The notes under the pieces: generated by a model
Told to the model about the DNA's origin: nothing
The model's database searches: none
What the model saw: the letters and a program-made list of their open reading frames with translations, nothing else
Shown here: in pieces, positions 1 to 9,757 of the stretch
How the letters are laid out: each line of letters begins with the position of its first letter
How positions within the stretch are numbered: position 1 is the first letter of the stretch
Position numbers and translations under genes: made by a program
Assembly (NCBI RefSeq): GCF_019636155.1
Contig: NZ_JAHBYB010000003.1
Coordinates: forward strand, 1-64,000
DNA: 64,000 bases
Source: Brevundimonas sp.
GTDB taxonomy: Bacteria; Pseudomonadota; Alphaproteobacteria; Caulobacterales; Caulobacteraceae
Direction: 5' to 3'

Positions 1-74
1 GGGGCGGGGGGGGGGGGGGGCCCCCCCCCCCCCCCGCGGGGGGGGGGGGGGGCCGGGGGGGGGGGGGGGGGGGC
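1..74. repeat. G/C homopolymer run at window edge
   Basis: The first 74 bases are almost only G or C, in long single-base runs broken by a few opposite bases. The sequence becomes ordinary from about base 75. No gene can be read in it. This looks like a sequencing or assembly artefact at a contig end, though a natural poly-G tract cannot be excluded. Confidence 0.8.
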
Positions 75-156
75 CAGCCCCGGACACCGACGCTCGGGTC
101 AGGCCCCCTCCACCATCCTGTGGATGGTCCCCCTCCCCCGATGGGGGAGGATCGTC

Positions 157-1464
157 ATGAGCGACACCATTTTCGCCCTGGCCACGCCCCCTGGCCGGGG
201 GGCGATCGCGGTCATACGCATCTCGGGGCCGGACACGGAAAGGACGCTGGCGGCCCTGGGCGTCGGCCGGCTCAAGCCGCGCCTGGCCATGCTGCGCGAC
301 CTCGCACATGGCGGCGATCACATCGATCAGGGGCTGGTCCTGTGGTTCCCCGCCCCGGCCTCCTATACGGGCGAGGACTGCGCCGAGCTGCAACTGCACG
401 GCGGACGGGCTGTTGTCGAGGCGGCCAGTCGTGCGCTTCTGGACCTGGGCCTGCGGCCGGCCGATCCGGGCGAGTTCACTCAGCGCGCGTTCCAGAACGG
501 CCGCATGGACCTGGCCCAGGCCGAGGCGGTGGCCGATCTGATCGACGCCGAGACACTAGGCCAGGCACGCCAGGCTCTGGGCCAGCTGGGCGGCGCCCTG
601 TCGGATGTCTATGCCGGGTTCCGCGCCGATCTGCTCCGCGCCCTGGCCCTGGTCGAGGCCGAGATAGATTTTCCCGATGAAGAGACGCCCGACAATCTGG
701 CCCGCTCGGCCGGACCGGTGCTGGACGGGCTGATCGCGCGACTGGAGGCGGCGCTGTCCGACGCCCGGCGGGGCGAGCGGGTGCGGGACGGCTATCGCAT
801 CGTCCTGATCGGCGAGACCAACGCGGGCAAGTCGTCCCTGTTCAACGCCCTGGCGGCGCGCGAGGCCGCCATCGTCACACCCATCGCGGGGACCACCCGC
901 GATGTGCTGGACGCCGAACTGGTCATCGGCGGATACGCGGTGACCTTGTCCGACACCGCCGGCCTGCGCGACAGCGACGATCCGGTCGAGGCCGAGGGGG
1001 TGCGCCGCGCACGGGCGCGGGCTCAGGATGCGGACCTGCGCCTGTGGGTGCGGGCGCCGGGCGATGCGCCGGGCGTGGCCGCCGATTATGCGCAGCCCGA
1101 CGATCTGGTGGTTTTGACCAAAGCCGATCTGGGTGCGGGGCCCGAGGTCGCGGGACATGAGACGCTGAGCCTCAGCACCACGACGGGACAGGGCCTTGAC
1201 CGTCTGCACGACTGGATCGCCGCGCGCCTGGCCCGAGACCTGTCCGGCGCCGACTTCCCGGCCGTGACCCAGGAACGCCACCGACGGCGGCTGGACGAGG
1301 CCCTAGTCGCCGTCCGCGCGGCCCGCGCCCAACTGGACCGTGCGCCGGAGATGGCAGGCGACGATCTGCGCCGCGCCAATGAGGCCCTGGCCCGGGTGAC
1401 GGGCGAGATCGGGGTCGAGGAGATTCTGGGCGAGGTCTTCGCCAGCTTCTGTATCGGCAAGTGA
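157..1464 (+). CDS. mnmE: tRNA uridine-5-carboxymethylaminomethyl modification GTPase MnmE
   Basis: MnmE works with MnmG to modify the wobble uridine (U34) of certain tRNAs, using a folate-derived one-carbon unit and GTP. The 435-residue product has the N-terminal folate-binding domain starting [15 protein letters not shown]. The GTPase domain follows, with the P-loop GETNAGKS near residue 219, DTAG near 266 and TKAD near 321. It ends in the family signature CIGK, with the conserved cysteine four residues from the C-terminus. The ATG at 157 is preferred over an in-frame ATG at 124 because GGGGGAGG lies 6 bases upstream and the family N-terminus begins there. mnmG follows directly, with a parS site between them. 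Confidence 0.97.
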   Translation: MSDTIFALATPPGRGAIAVIRISGPDTERTLAALGVGRLKPRLAMLRDLAHGGDHIDQGLVLWFPAPASYTGEDCAELQLHGGRAVVEAASRALLDLGLRPADPGEFTQRAFQNGRMDLAQAEAVADLIDAETLGQARQALGQLGGALSDVYAGFRADLLRALALVEAEIDFPDEETPDNLARSAGPVLDGLIARLEAALSDARRGERVRDGYRIVLIGETNAGKSSLFNALAAREAAIVTPIAGTTRDVLDAELVIGGYAVTLSDTAGLRDSDDPVEAEGVRRARARAQDADLRLWVRAPGDAPGVAADYAQPDDLVVLTKADLGAGPEVAGHETLSLSTTTGQGLDRLHDWIAARLARDLSGADFPAVTQERHRRRLDEALVAVRAARAQLDRAPEMAGDDLRRANEALARVTGEIGVEEILGEVFASFCIGK

Positions 1465-1480
1465 TGTTTCACGTGAAACA
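1465..1480. promoter_or_regulatory. parS: parS centromere site, copy 1
   Basis: The bases TGTTTCACGTGAAACA form a perfect 16-bp palindrome matching the conserved chromosomal parS site bound by ParB. It starts at the mnmE stop codon and lies before mnmG, about 3.3 kb from parB. Established function: ParB nucleates here, loads CTP and spreads to form the segregation complex that ParA moves. Confidence 0.95.
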
Positions 1481-1525
1481 GCGGCTCAGGTGGTGTTTGA
1501 GCGCCATTTCGCCTATGTGCGCGCC

Positions 1526-3382
1526 ATGAGTTCTTTCGACGTCATCGTCATCGGCGGCGGACACGCGGGCTGTGAGGCCGCGGCGGCCTCGGCGCGCCTG
1601 GGCGCCCGCACGGCCCTGCTGACACAGAAGCTGTCGACCATCGGCGAGATGAGCTGCAACCCCGCCATCGGCGGCCTGGGCAAGGGCCATCTGGTGCGCG
1701 AGATCGACGCCCTGGACGGCGTCATGGGGCGTCTGGCCGACCGGGCGGGCATCCAGTTCCGCCTGCTGAATCGGTCAAAGGGCGCCGCCGTGCGCGGCCC
1801 GCGCAGCCAGATCGACCGGAAACTGTATCGCGAAGCCATGCAGGCCGAGATGGCGGCCACCCCCAATCTGACCCTGGTCGAGGGCATGGCCGAGGCCTTG
1901 GTCCGCGACGGCGGCCGGATCGCGGGTGTCGAACTGGCCGACGGACGGCGCTTGGCGGCCGGGGCTGTGGTGCTGACCACCGGCACCTTCCTGAACGGCG
2001 TCATCCATCGTGGAGACGAACGCCGGGCGGCCGGTCGGGAAGGGGACGCCCCCTCCACCGGCCTGGCGGCGGACCTGTATGGAACCGGCCTGATGATGGG
2101 GCGGCTGAAGACCGGCACCCCGGCGCGGCTGGACGGGCGCACCATCGCCTGGGACCGGCTGGAAATGCAGGCGGCGGACGACCAGCCCGTGCCCTTCAGC
2201 TTCCTGACCGACCGGATCGACGTGCCCCAGATCGCCTGTGGCGTCACCCATACGACCGAGGCCACCCACCGCATCATCGCCGAGCGCCTGGGTGAAAGCG
2301 CCGTCTATGGCGGCAAGCTGTCGGGCCGGGGCCCGCGCTATTGTCCGTCGATCGAGGACAAGGTGGTGCGCTTCGCCGACAAGACCAGCCACCAGATCTT
2401 CCTGGAGCCAGAGGGGCTGGATGACCCCACTGTCTATCCGAACGGCATCTCCACCTCGGTCGGCGAGGCGACGCAGATGGAATTCCTGCGCACCATTCCG
2501 GGCCTGGAGACCGTCGAGGTGTTCCGCTTCGGCTACGCCATCGAATACGACTATGTCGATCCGCGCGAATTGACTCCCGCGCTGGAGGTCAAGCGGATGC
2601 CCGGCCTGTGGCTGGCGGGCCAGATCAATGGCACCACCGGCTATGAAGAGGCGGGCGCCCAAGGGTTGATCGCGGGGGCCAATGCCGCGCGTTTGGCGGG
2701 CGACGGCGATCCGCTGATCCTGGGACGGGACCAGGCCTATATCGGGGTGATGATCGACGACCTGGTCACACGCGGCGTGACCGAGCCTTACCGCATGTTC
2801 ACCAGCCGGGCCGAATACCGGCTGACGCTGAGGGCCGACAATGCGGACCAGCGGCTGACCCCCCTGGGCGTCCAGGTCGGCCTGGTTGGGGCCGGGCGTC
2901 GCGAAGCCTGGCAGGCCAAGGCCCAGGCGCTGGCGGGAGCGGGCGCAGTGGTGCGTGAGACCCGATTCACGCCGCGCGAGGCGCAAGCGCTGGGCATCGC
3001 CGTCAACAATGACGGCCAGCGCCGTTCGATCCGCGACCTCCTGGCCTATCCGAACGTGGACCTGTCGCGGTTCGAGGCGGTTCAGCCGGTCATTGCGACC
3101 TGGAGCGCGACGGTGCGCGAGCAGGTCGAGATCGAGGCGGGATACGCCGGCTACCTGGACCGCCAGGCCGCCGACATCGCCGCCCTGTCGCGTGAAGAGG
3201 ACCTGATCCTGCCCGGCGATATCGACTATGCCGCCATCGCCGGCCTGTCGCATGAGCTGCGTGAGAAGCTGATCATGATCCGCCCGCGCACCTTGGGCCA
3301 GGCCAACCGGATCGAAGGAATGACGCCGGGCGCCCTGACGGCCCTGATGGGTCATGTGAAGCGCGGGCGCGTCGCGGCCTGA
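1526..3382 (+). CDS. mnmG: tRNA uridine-5-carboxymethylaminomethyl modification enzyme MnmG (GidA)
   Basis: MnmG is the FAD-dependent partner of MnmE in wobble-uridine modification. The 618-residue product begins [19 protein letters not shown], which contains the dinucleotide-binding motif. The family block [19 protein letters not shown] follows near residue 50, and the length is typical. A GTG at 1490 would add 12 residues. The ATG at 1526 is chosen because the FAD motif normally starts within the first ten residues; neither start has a strong ribosome-binding site. The stop codon overlaps the rsmG start by one base, which indicates translational coupling. Confidence 0.96.
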   Translation: MSSFDVIVIGGGHAGCEAAAASARLGARTALLTQKLSTIGEMSCNPAIGGLGKGHLVREIDALDGVMGRLADRAGIQFRLLNRSKGAAVRGPRSQIDRKLYREAMQAEMAATPNLTLVEGMAEALVRDGGRIAGVELADGRRLAAGAVVLTTGTFLNGVIHRGDERRAAGREGDAPSTGLAADLYGTGLMMGRLKTGTPARLDGRTIAWDRLEMQAADDQPVPFSFLTDRIDVPQIACGVTHTTEATHRIIAERLGESAVYGGKLSGRGPRYCPSIEDKVVRFADKTSHQIFLEPEGLDDPTVYPNGISTSVGEATQMEFLRTIPGLETVEVFRFGYAIEYDYVDPRELTPALEVKRMPGLWLAGQINGTTGYEEAGAQGLIAGANAARLAGDGDPLILGRDQAYIGVMIDDLVTRGVTEPYRMFTSRAEYRLTLRADNADQRLTPLGVQVGLVGAGRREAWQAKAQALAGAGAVVRETRFTPREAQALGIAVNNDGQRRSIRDLLAYPNVDLSRFEAVQPVIATWSATVREQVEIEAGYAGYLDRQAADIAALSREEDLILPGDIDYAAIAGLSHELREKLIMIRPRTLGQANRIEGMTPGALTALMGHVKRGRVAA

Positions 3383-4014
3383 TGACCGAAGCCGCCTTTC
3401 TGGATGCGGCGGGGTTCCAGGCCCGCACCGGGGTTTCCGACGCCGTTCTGGCTGACCTGGAGATCTTCCGCCAAAGGCTGGAAACGGCCAATGCCCAGAT
3501 GAACCTGGTCGGCCCGGCCAGCCTGCCCGACTATTGGAACCGGCATGTGCTGGACAGCGCCCAGCTGCTGGACCACGCGCCCGACGCCCTGACCTGGGCC
3601 GATCTGGGGGCGGGGGCGGGGTTCCCAGGCCTGGTCCTGTCCATACTGTTGAAGGGGCGGCCGGGCGCCCATGTCTGGCTGATCGACAGTTTGAACAAGC
3701 GCTGCAGGTTTCTTCAGTCGGTGGTTGATGAACTGGCCCTGCCGGCGACCGTGATCTGGGGCCGGGCCGAGGATCAGGATGTGACGGTCCAGATCGTCAC
3801 CGCCCGCGCCGTGGCCGCCATGACCGTCCTGCTCGCTTATGCACAGCCCTATTTCGATCGCGGTGCAAAAGGCCTGTTTCTCAAGGGAGAGAAAGCCGAG
3901 TCGGAGTTGACCGAGGCGCGGAAATCCTGGCGTTTCGAGGCTGAGGTCCGGCCGTCGCTCAGCGATGCGCGGGGTCGGATCGTCAGCATCGGGAGTCTGC
4001 AACGTGTCCGCTGA
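3382..4014 (+). CDS. rsmG: 16S rRNA (guanine527-N7)-methyltransferase RsmG (GidB)
   Basis: RsmG methylates N7 of G527 in 16S rRNA using S-adenosylmethionine. The product is 210 residues, the normal family length. It has the Rossmann SAM-binding segment ADLGAGAGFPGLVLSILL near residue 73 and the upstream NRHVLDS block typical of GidB. The ATG overlaps the mnmG stop (TGATG). The next gene, parA, appears to start before the rsmG stop, so mnmG-rsmG-parA is probably one transcript. Loss of RsmG gives low-level streptomycin resistance in other bacteria. Confidence 0.95.
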   Translation: MTEAAFLDAAGFQARTGVSDAVLADLEIFRQRLETANAQMNLVGPASLPDYWNRHVLDSAQLLDHAPDALTWADLGAGAGFPGLVLSILLKGRPGAHVWLIDSLNKRCRFLQSVVDELALPATVIWGRAEDQDVTVQIVTARAVAAMTVLLAYAQPYFDRGAKGLFLKGEKAESELTEARKSWRFEAEVRPSLSDARGRIVSIGSLQRVR

Positions 4015-4810
4015 ATCTAGGCCCATGCGGGTGCTGGCCGTGTCGAACCAGAAGGGCGGGGTGGGCAAGACCACCACGGCCATCAATCTGGGCACCGCCC
4101 TGGCGGCCATCGGCGAACGGGTGCTGATCGTGGATATGGACCCCCAGGGCAATGCCTCGACCGGCCTGGGTGTTCCACGTGAAACACGTCGGGTGACCAT
4201 CTATGATGTGGTGGTGGACGGCCGGTCCATCGCCGAGGCGGCGGTCGAGACGGCCGTACCGGGTCTGTCCATCGTGCCGGCCGACGCCGACATGTCGGGC
4301 GTCGAGATCGAACTGAGCCAGGCGGATCGGCGCTCCTATCGGCTGCGTGACGCCCTGGCGGCGACCGGCGGGGGTCAGACCGGGTATGACTATGTGCTGA
4401 TCGACTGTCCGCCGTCGCTGAACCTGCTGACGCTGAACGCCATGGCGGCGGCCGATGCGGTGCTGGTGCCGCTGCAATGCGAGTTCTTCGCCCTGGAGGG
4501 CCTCAGCCAGCTGATGCGGACCATCGACATGGTGCGCCAGAGCCTGAACCCGGCGCTGGAGATCCAGGGGCTGGTCCTGACCATGTACGACCGCCGCAAC
4601 GCCCTGTCGGGCCAGGTCGCAAACGATGTGCGCAGCCATTTCGGCGACAAGGTCTATGACGCCGTCATTCCCCGGAACGTGCGGGTCAGCGAGGCGCCCT
4701 CGTTCGGCAAGCCGGCCCTGATCTATGATCTGAAGTGTGCGGGCAGCCAGGCCTATCTGAGACTGGCGCGCGAAGTGGTGGCGCGAGAGCGGCTGCGCCG
4801 CGCGGCCTGA
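4004..4810 (+). CDS. parA: chromosome-partitioning ATPase ParA
   Basis: ParA is the Walker-type ATPase that pulls ParB-parS complexes toward the new pole. The 268-residue product carries the deviant Walker A motif KGGVGKTTT near residue 18, a DMDPQGNAS block and a VLIDCPPSL Walker B region. Two starts are possible. GTG 4004 has GGGAG 8 bases upstream and gives an N-terminus (MSAESRPMRVLA) that, from memory, resembles Caulobacter ParA. ATG 4025 would remove seven residues. The GTG start overlaps the rsmG end. Codons for VPRET contain a complete parS palindrome. parB lies 13 bases downstream. Confidence 0.95.
   Translation: MSAESRPMRVLAVSNQKGGVGKTTTAINLGTALAAIGERVLIVDMDPQGNASTGLGVPRETRRVTIYDVVVDGRSIAEAAVETAVPGLSIVPADADMSGVEIELSQADRRSYRLRDALAATGGGQTGYDYVLIDCPPSLNLLTLNAMAAADAVLVPLQCEFFALEGLSQLMRTIDMVRQSLNPALEIQGLVLTMYDRRNALSGQVANDVRSHFGDKVYDAVIPRNVRVSEAPSFGKPALIYDLKCAGSQAYLRLAREVVARERLRRAA
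4171..4186. promoter_or_regulatory. parS: parS centromere site, copy 2, inside the parA coding sequence
   Basis: TGTTCCACGTGAAACA is a near-perfect parS palindrome with one asymmetric base pair. It is read in frame as V-P-R-E-T within ParA. It lies 2.7 kb from the first parS, giving a two-site cluster around the partition genes. ParB binding is inferred from identity to the consensus. Confidence 0.92.
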
Positions 4811-4823
4811 ATGAAACGGAATC

Positions 4824-5702
4824 ATGCAAGTGTCTGAACGTCAAAGAGGTCTGGGGCGCGGTCTGTCGGCCCTGCTGGGCGAGCCGGTGGCGGCCGAGAG
4901 CGGGGCTGCGGCCCCCGCGGGCGTGCAGACGGTTCCGATCGAGAGCCTGAAACCCAACCCCGATCAGCCGCGCAAGGCCTTCGCCCGCGAAGAGCTTGAG
5001 GAGCTGACCGCTTCGATCCGCGACAAGGGGGTGCTGCAACCCATCCTGGTCCGGCCCCAGCCGGGCGAGGACGGCGTCTGGCAGATCATCGCCGGCGAAC
5101 GCCGCTGGCGGGCCGCCCAGGGCGCGCGCCTGACCAGCGTGCCCATCGTCGTGCGCGAGATGGACGACCGCGAGGTTCTGGAAGTCGCCATCATCGAGAA
5201 CGTCCAGCGCGCCGACCTGAACCCGGTCGAGGAGGCCCAGGCCTATGGACTGCTGATGGAGCGGTTCGGCCGCACCCAGGACGCCCTGGCCGGGGTGGTG
5301 GGCAAGAGCCGCAGCCATGTGGCCAACACCCTGCGGCTGCTGCAACTGCCTGAAGATGTGCTGGAACATGTGTCGCAAGGCCGGCTGTCGGCCGGTCACG
5401 CCCGCGCCCTGATCACCGCCCGCGATCCGTCGGCCCTGGCCGAGGCGGTGCTGAAGGACGGGCTGAATGTGCGTCAGGCCGAGGCCCTGGCCCGGCGTTC
5501 GGCCGAAGGTCCGAAAACCGCCAAAACCAAGGCGCGCCGGCCCGAAGGCGGCGCCGACATCGCCGCCCTGGAACAGGACCTGTCCGACGCCCTGGGCCTG
5601 CGGGTCGCCCTGACCGACCGGGGCGGCAAGGGCGAGCTGACCATCGTCTATTCCAGCCTGGAGCAGCTGGACGACCTGTGCCGGCGGCTGATGCGGAGCT
5701 GA
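4824..5702 (+). CDS. parB: chromosome-partitioning protein ParB
   Basis: ParB binds parS, hydrolyses CTP to slide as a clamp, and stimulates ParA. The 292-residue protein begins with the conserved RGLGRGLSALLGE segment, which contacts ParA. The CTP-binding ParB/Srx domain follows, including GERRWRAAQ near residue 92 and the ENVQRADLNPVEEA block. Next come a helix-turn-helix around SRSHVANTLRLLQLP and a C-terminal dimerisation domain after an Ala/Lys-rich linker. The start ATG is 13 bases after parA. The next gene, argG, has its own ribosome-binding site 95 bases on, so the partition operon probably ends here. Confidence 0.97.
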   Translation: MQVSERQRGLGRGLSALLGEPVAAESGAAAPAGVQTVPIESLKPNPDQPRKAFAREELEELTASIRDKGVLQPILVRPQPGEDGVWQIIAGERRWRAAQGARLTSVPIVVREMDDREVLEVAIIENVQRADLNPVEEAQAYGLLMERFGRTQDALAGVVGKSRSHVANTLRLLQLPEDVLEHVSQGRLSAGHARALITARDPSALAEAVLKDGLNVRQAEALARRSAEGPKTAKTKARRPEGGADIAALEQDLSDALGLRVALTDRGGKGELTIVYSSLEQLDDLCRRLMRS

Positions 5703-5797
5703 GGCGGGCTTCGCCCCATTCCGGCCCTTGCATAAGGGGGCGTCTGGCCCTTTAAGCGCGCGGAACGCCTCCCCGCGTTCGATCAAGGAGCCCGACC

Positions 5798-7027
5798 GTG
5801 TCGAAACCCGCCCCGAAGAAAGTCGTCCTCGCCTATTCCGGCGGGCTGGACACCTCGATCATCCTGAAATGGCTCCAGACCGAATACGGCGCGGAGGTCA
5901 TCACCTTCACCGCCGACCTGGGCCAGGGCGAGGAACTGGCGCCGGCCAAGGAGAAGGCGCTGAAGCTGGGCATCAAGCCCGAAAACATCTTCATCGACGA
6001 CCTGCGCGAGGAATTCGTGCGGGACTATGTCTTCCCGATGTTCCGGGCCAATGCGGTCTATGAGGGCCAGTATCTGCTGGGCACCTCGATCGCCCGGCCC
6101 CTGATCGCCAAGCGCCAGATCGAGATCGCGCGCCAGATGGGCGCCGACGCCGTCTGTCACGGCGCCACGGGCAAGGGCAACGACCAGGTGCGGTTCGAGC
6201 TGGGCTATTACGCCCTGGAGCCGGACATCCGCGTCATCGCCCCGTGGAGGGAGTGGGAATTCCGGTCTCGTGAAGCCTTGCTGGACTTCGCCGAAAAGCA
6301 CCAGATCCCGATATCCAAGGACAAGCGCGGCGAGGCGCCGTTCAGCGTCGACGCCAACCTTCTGCACTCCTCGTCGGAAGGCAAGGTGCTGGAGGACCCG
6401 GCGGTCGAGGCGCCCGAATTCGTGCATCAGCGGACCATCAGCCCCGAGGACGCCCCCGACAAGGCCGCGGTTATCGAGATCGGCTTCGAGAAGGGCGATC
6501 CGGTCTCCATCGACGGCAAACGCCTGTCACCCGCGACCCTGCTGACCGAGCTGAACCGGCTGGGTCATGACAACGGGATCGGCCGGCTGGACCTGGTGGA
6601 GAACCGTTTCGTCGGCATGAAGTCGCGCGGGGTCTATGAGACGCCGGGCGGGACCATCCTGCTGGCCGCCCGCCGGGGGATGGAGTCCATCACCCTGGAC
6701 GGTGGGGCCATGCATCTGAAGGACGAGTTGGCCGTCCGCTACGCCCACCTGATCTACAACGGCTTCTGGTTCGCGCCCGAACGCGAGATGCTGCAGGCGG
6801 CCATCGACCATAGCCAGCAACGGGTCAACGGGAGCGTTCGGGTCAAGCTGTACAAGGGCAATGCGACGGTGATCGGCCGCGAAAGCCCCGACAGCCTGTA
6901 CGACCAGGACCTGGTGACCTTCGAGGAGGGCGTCCAGGCCTATGACCACCGCGACGCCGAGGGCTTCATCAAGCTGAACGCCCTGCGCCTGCGGGTTCTG
7001 GCGCGGCGCGACGAACGCGGGCGTTGA
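5798..7027 (+). CDS. argG: argininosuccinate synthase
   Basis: ArgG joins citrulline and aspartate, using ATP, to form argininosuccinate in the penultimate step of arginine synthesis. The 409-residue product has the PP-loop motif AYSGGLDTS near residue 10 and family blocks such as [13 protein letters not shown] near residue 125, with a typical length. The GTG start is supported by AAGGAG seven bases upstream. The intergenic region before it contains a short inverted repeat (AAGGG/CCCTTT around 5737-5754) that may end parB transcription. The exporter gene downstream overlaps its stop. Confidence 0.97.
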   Translation: MSKPAPKKVVLAYSGGLDTSIILKWLQTEYGAEVITFTADLGQGEELAPAKEKALKLGIKPENIFIDDLREEFVRDYVFPMFRANAVYEGQYLLGTSIARPLIAKRQIEIARQMGADAVCHGATGKGNDQVRFELGYYALEPDIRVIAPWREWEFRSREALLDFAEKHQIPISKDKRGEAPFSVDANLLHSSSEGKVLEDPAVEAPEFVHQRTISPEDAPDKAAVIEIGFEKGDPVSIDGKRLSPATLLTELNRLGHDNGIGRLDLVENRFVGMKSRGVYETPGGTILLAARRGMESITLDGGAMHLKDELAVRYAHLIYNGFWFAPEREMLQAAIDHSQQRVNGSVRVKLYKGNATVIGRESPDSLYDQDLVTFEEGVQAYDHRDAEGFIKLNALRLRVLARRDERGR

Positions 7028-7662
7028 ACGCGCCGGTCGACCCCCACCTCTATCTGGCCTTCCTCGGCGTCATGGCGGTGATGGCAGTGACGCCGGGGCC
7101 GGCCAATCTGTTCGCCGTGGCGACGGGGGCCGGGCGCGGCCGGGCGGCGGCCCTGACGGCCGTGGTCGGGATGAACGCCGCCACCCTGGTCTGGTTCGGG
7201 GCGGCGGCCCTGGGCCTTGGCGCCCTGGTCGCGGCCTTACCACAGGTTTTCTGGCTGATCGCGGTCGTCGGGGCTCTCTACGTCGCCTGGCTGGGCCTGT
7301 CGGCCATCCTGCGGGCGTTGCAACCGGAGACCGGGGCGGCCGAGCCGGTTCTGCCGTCCGCGCCACGTCGGCGCGGCGCCCTTCTGGACGGGTTCGCCGT
7401 GCAGATCGCCAATCCCAAGGCGGTCCTGTTCTTCACCGCCGTCCTGCCGCCCTTCGTGGACGGGGCGCGGCCGCTGGGCCCGCAACTGATCCTGTTCGCC
7501 CTGGCCGTGGCGCTGATGGACGGCCTGGCCATGAGCGCCTATGGCCTGGGCGGGGCCGCCCTGTCTGCGGCCCTGGCGCGGCCTGGGTTCCGGCGCGGAT
7601 TCGGCCTGGCGTCGGGCGCCCTGCTGCTTCTGGCCGCAGCCTTGATTGCATCGAGATTATAG
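7024..7662 (+). CDS. LysE/RhtB-family amino-acid exporter
   Basis: This 212-residue membrane protein matches the LysE/RhtB family of small-molecule exporters, which expel amino acids such as lysine, homoserine or threonine. The family signature [17 protein letters not shown] lies near residue 21. About six hydrophobic segments follow, with the conserved [14 protein letters not shown] block near residue 125. The TTG start overlaps the argG stop as TTGA, which implies coupling to arginine synthesis. Arginine or a relative is therefore a possible substrate, but this is only inference from position. No clear ribosome-binding site precedes the TTG. Confidence 0.85.
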   Translation: MNAPVDPHLYLAFLGVMAVMAVTPGPANLFAVATGAGRGRAAALTAVVGMNAATLVWFGAAALGLGALVAALPQVFWLIAVVGALYVAWLGLSAILRALQPETGAAEPVLPSAPRRRGALLDGFAVQIANPKAVLFFTAVLPPFVDGARPLGPQLILFALAVALMDGLAMSAYGLGGAALSAALARPGFRRGFGLASGALLLLAAALIASRL

Positions 7663-7744
7663 GGGCTTATTCTTCGTGGAACCGTGTCTTTCAGGCGCCG
7701 TTCAGGTCACGATCACTAAACCGGCCCCATCACAGGAGGCACGT

Positions 7745-8287
7745 ATGAAACGCTTCGTCCGCCCCGCCCTGGCGCTGGCCGTGGCCGCCACGGCCCTGAC
7801 CGCCTGCGCCACCGCCACCCCCTATCAACCCGCCGGAATGGGCAGCCGCTACGGCTATGCCGAACAGCGGCTGGACGCCGGCCGCTACCTGGTCACCTTC
7901 GCCGGCAACTCGGTCACCTCGCGCGAGCAGGTGGAGATGTCCCTGCTGCTGCGCGCCGCCGAACTGACGGTGCAGAACGGCCAGGACTGGTTCGCCACGG
8001 TCAATCGCGCGACCGAGCGCGACACCCGATACAGCGTCACCCCCAGCCCCTTCTCGGCCCGCTACGGCCCATACTGGAGCCCCTACTGGCGCTTCTATCG
8101 CGGCGGATACTGGAGCCGCTGGGACCCGTTCTGGGACCGCGACATGGATATCCATCGCATCGACCGCTACGAGGCCTCGGCCGAGGTGGTGATGGGCCGC
8201 GGGCCCAAGCCCGCCGGCGACCGCAACGCCTTCGACGCGCGCGAGGTGATCGAGAACCTGGGCGGACGCGTGCCGCGCGGCATGTGA
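7745..8287 (+). CDS. CC0125/CC1285-type lipoprotein
   Basis: A 180-residue predicted lipoprotein. The signal peptide ends in the lipobox LTAC with cysteine 21. The mature protein starts with a Thr/Ala-rich segment and then [24 protein letters not shown], typical of a lipoprotein family known from Caulobacter (CC0125/CC1285). Its middle is rich in Tyr, Trp and Ser ([17 protein letters not shown], around residues 112-128). The start is fixed by AGGAGG five bases before the ATG. Function is unknown. It is probably anchored to an envelope membrane. Confidence 0.85.
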   Translation: MKRFVRPALALAVAATALTACATATPYQPAGMGSRYGYAEQRLDAGRYLVTFAGNSVTSREQVEMSLLLRAAELTVQNGQDWFATVNRATERDTRYSVTPSPFSARYGPYWSPYWRFYRGGYWSRWDPFWDRDMDIHRIDRYEASAEVVMGRGPKPAGDRNAFDAREVIENLGGRVPRGM

Positions 8288-8299
8288 CCCGACTGCGTC

Positions 8300-8324
8300 A
8301 GCTCCGGGCTGCGGCCCCGGGGCT
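8300..8324. terminator. terminator-like hairpin between convergent genes
   Basis: AGCTCCGGG and CCCGGGGCT can pair as a nine-base stem (one G-U in RNA) around a seven-base loop. It lies between the 3' ends of the lipoprotein gene and the DUF6065 gene. There is no strong T run, so termination activity is inferred. Confidence 0.5.
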
Positions 8325-8336
8325 GGCGGCCTATGC

Positions 8337-9077
8337 TCATCCGACGCGGGGCGACTTCAGCCGGCGCTTGTTGACGTGGGTGTCCGGCGCGGCGCCCATG
8401 TCCTCGGGCAGTTCGCCCTTGAAATAGAATCGTTGCCAGGCTTCCTTGGCCGCGTCGGGATCGCCGCCGGCCAGCCGCTTGTTGAAATCGGTGCGCTGGC
8501 GGTTCCAGGCCTCGAACTGGCCGTGCATGACGGGGTTCGACTCCAGCGATCGGATAACCGGCTGGAATCCCTCGACCTTGCGATGCTCGATCGGGGTGAT
8601 GAAACAGAAGGGTTCCCCCTTGTCGAAACGAATCCGTCCCGGCCGGGTGAAGAGCCAGTTCATGGTGAAGGGGAAGGGCAGCCAGTCCGTCTCCGTCAGC
8701 CCGACCAGGGGCTGGATGCCGTCCTTCATGTGATTGGGCGATCCCGCGGCCAGGAGGCCCCAGCCCGGCGGGGTGCGGAACAGATACTGGGGATGCATGG
8801 TCAGCACCCCGCGCGAGAAGTGCGAGACCACGAAAGCCTTAAGGTCCGGAACCGGCCGGTCGGGGGTGATGACGATGTCGTCCTGGCTGGGCCCGCCGTT
8901 CCATTCGGCCTGGAAACCGTAGGGGCACAGGATCTCCCAGCCCGTGGTGTTGGCCATGCTCAGCGGCAGGCAGCGATAGGGGTGCCGGCTGGCGAAGGCG
9001 TCCATCCAGTTGCGCGACTGCCGGCCGGGAACCAAGTCCGGCGGCTGGGACGTCATCGGATAGCATTCCAGTTCCAA
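8337..9077 (-). CDS. DUF6065 family protein
   Basis: A 246-residue soluble protein that I recognise as DUF6065, a family without a known function. It begins with LECYPM and an Arg/Trp block (SRNWMDAF). It contains GWEILCP near residue 47 and the conserved [18 protein letters not shown] stretch near residue 146. The TTG start is preferred over ATG 9056 because GGAG lies seven bases upstream and the family appears to keep the ECY segment. The gene is transcribed away from the downstream deacylase gene and has no operon partner. No signal peptide or membrane segment is visible. Confidence 0.7.
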   Translation of the reverse strand: MELECYPMTSQPPDLVPGRQSRNWMDAFASRHPYRCLPLSMANTTGWEILCPYGFQAEWNGGPSQDDIVITPDRPVPDLKAFVVSHFSRGVLTMHPQYLFRTPPGWGLLAAGSPNHMKDGIQPLVGLTETDWLPFPFTMNWLFTRPGRIRFDKGEPFCFITPIEHRKVEGFQPVIRSLESNPVMHGQFEAWNRQRTDFNKRLAGGDPDAAKEAWQRFYFKGELPEDMGAAPDTHVNKRRLKSPRVG

Positions 9078-9149
9078 CGGGGCGCTCCGGGCGGTATCGA
9101 CTTGGGAACATCCTCCCTATCCCCGCCGCCTCGCCTGCGTCAAAGCCCG

Positions 9150-9695
9150 ATGACCGACACGCCCCCGCCCGAAGCCGAACCCGAACCGACACCCGCCTAT
9201 GACCGCGACCGCCTGCTGGCCTGGATGGCCGAGCGGGGGATCGCCCATGCCACCCGCGACCATCCGGCCGTCTTCCGCGTCGAGGAGGGGCTCGACCTGA
9301 AGGCCGCCATGCCCGGCGCCCACACCAAGAACCTGTTCCTGAAGGACAAGAAGGGCCGGCTGTGGCTGATCTCGGCGCGTCAGGACACGGTCATCGACCT
9401 GAAGCGGGCGCCCCCGGTTATCGGCTCGGACCGGCTGTCGTTCGGCAATGAGGCCCTGATGTGGGCGGTGCTGGGGGTGCGGCCGGGATCAGTCACGGCC
9501 CTGGGCCTGATCAACGACCTGGATCGGCGCGTGACCTTCGTCCTGGACCGCCGCCTTTGGGAGGCGGAGATCGTCAACTTCCACCCCCTGGTGAACACCG
9601 CGACCACCGCCCTGGACCAGGCCGCCTTCCGCCAGGTTATGGCCGCCCTGGATCGCGAGCCCCTGGTGGTGGACTTCGAGGCCATGAGCGCTTGA
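9150..9695 (+). CDS. ProX/YbaK-type aminoacyl-tRNA deacylase
   Basis: A 181-residue protein of the YbaK/prolyl-tRNA-synthetase-associated domain family. Members hydrolyse mischarged aminoacyl-tRNA (for example Ala-tRNA-Pro) in trans. Visible features are the charged block [19 protein letters not shown] near residue 53, [10 protein letters not shown] near residue 34 and the C-terminal [12 protein letters not shown], all typical of the ProXp-ala group. The first 15 residues are Pro/Glu-rich and probably disordered. The next gene begins 62 bases on with its own ribosome-binding site. The exact tRNA specificity cannot be read from the sequence. Confidence 0.85.
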   Translation: MTDTPPPEAEPEPTPAYDRDRLLAWMAERGIAHATRDHPAVFRVEEGLDLKAAMPGAHTKNLFLKDKKGRLWLISARQDTVIDLKRAPPVIGSDRLSFGNEALMWAVLGVRPGSVTALGLINDLDRRVTFVLDRRLWEAEIVNFHPLVNTATTALDQAAFRQVMAALDREPLVVDFEAMSA

Positions 9696-9757
9696 GTTGC
9701 GGCGGGGGCGGGACCATCTGTCGCCTGCCGCGTTGATCCCATCCGACAGGAGACCCC

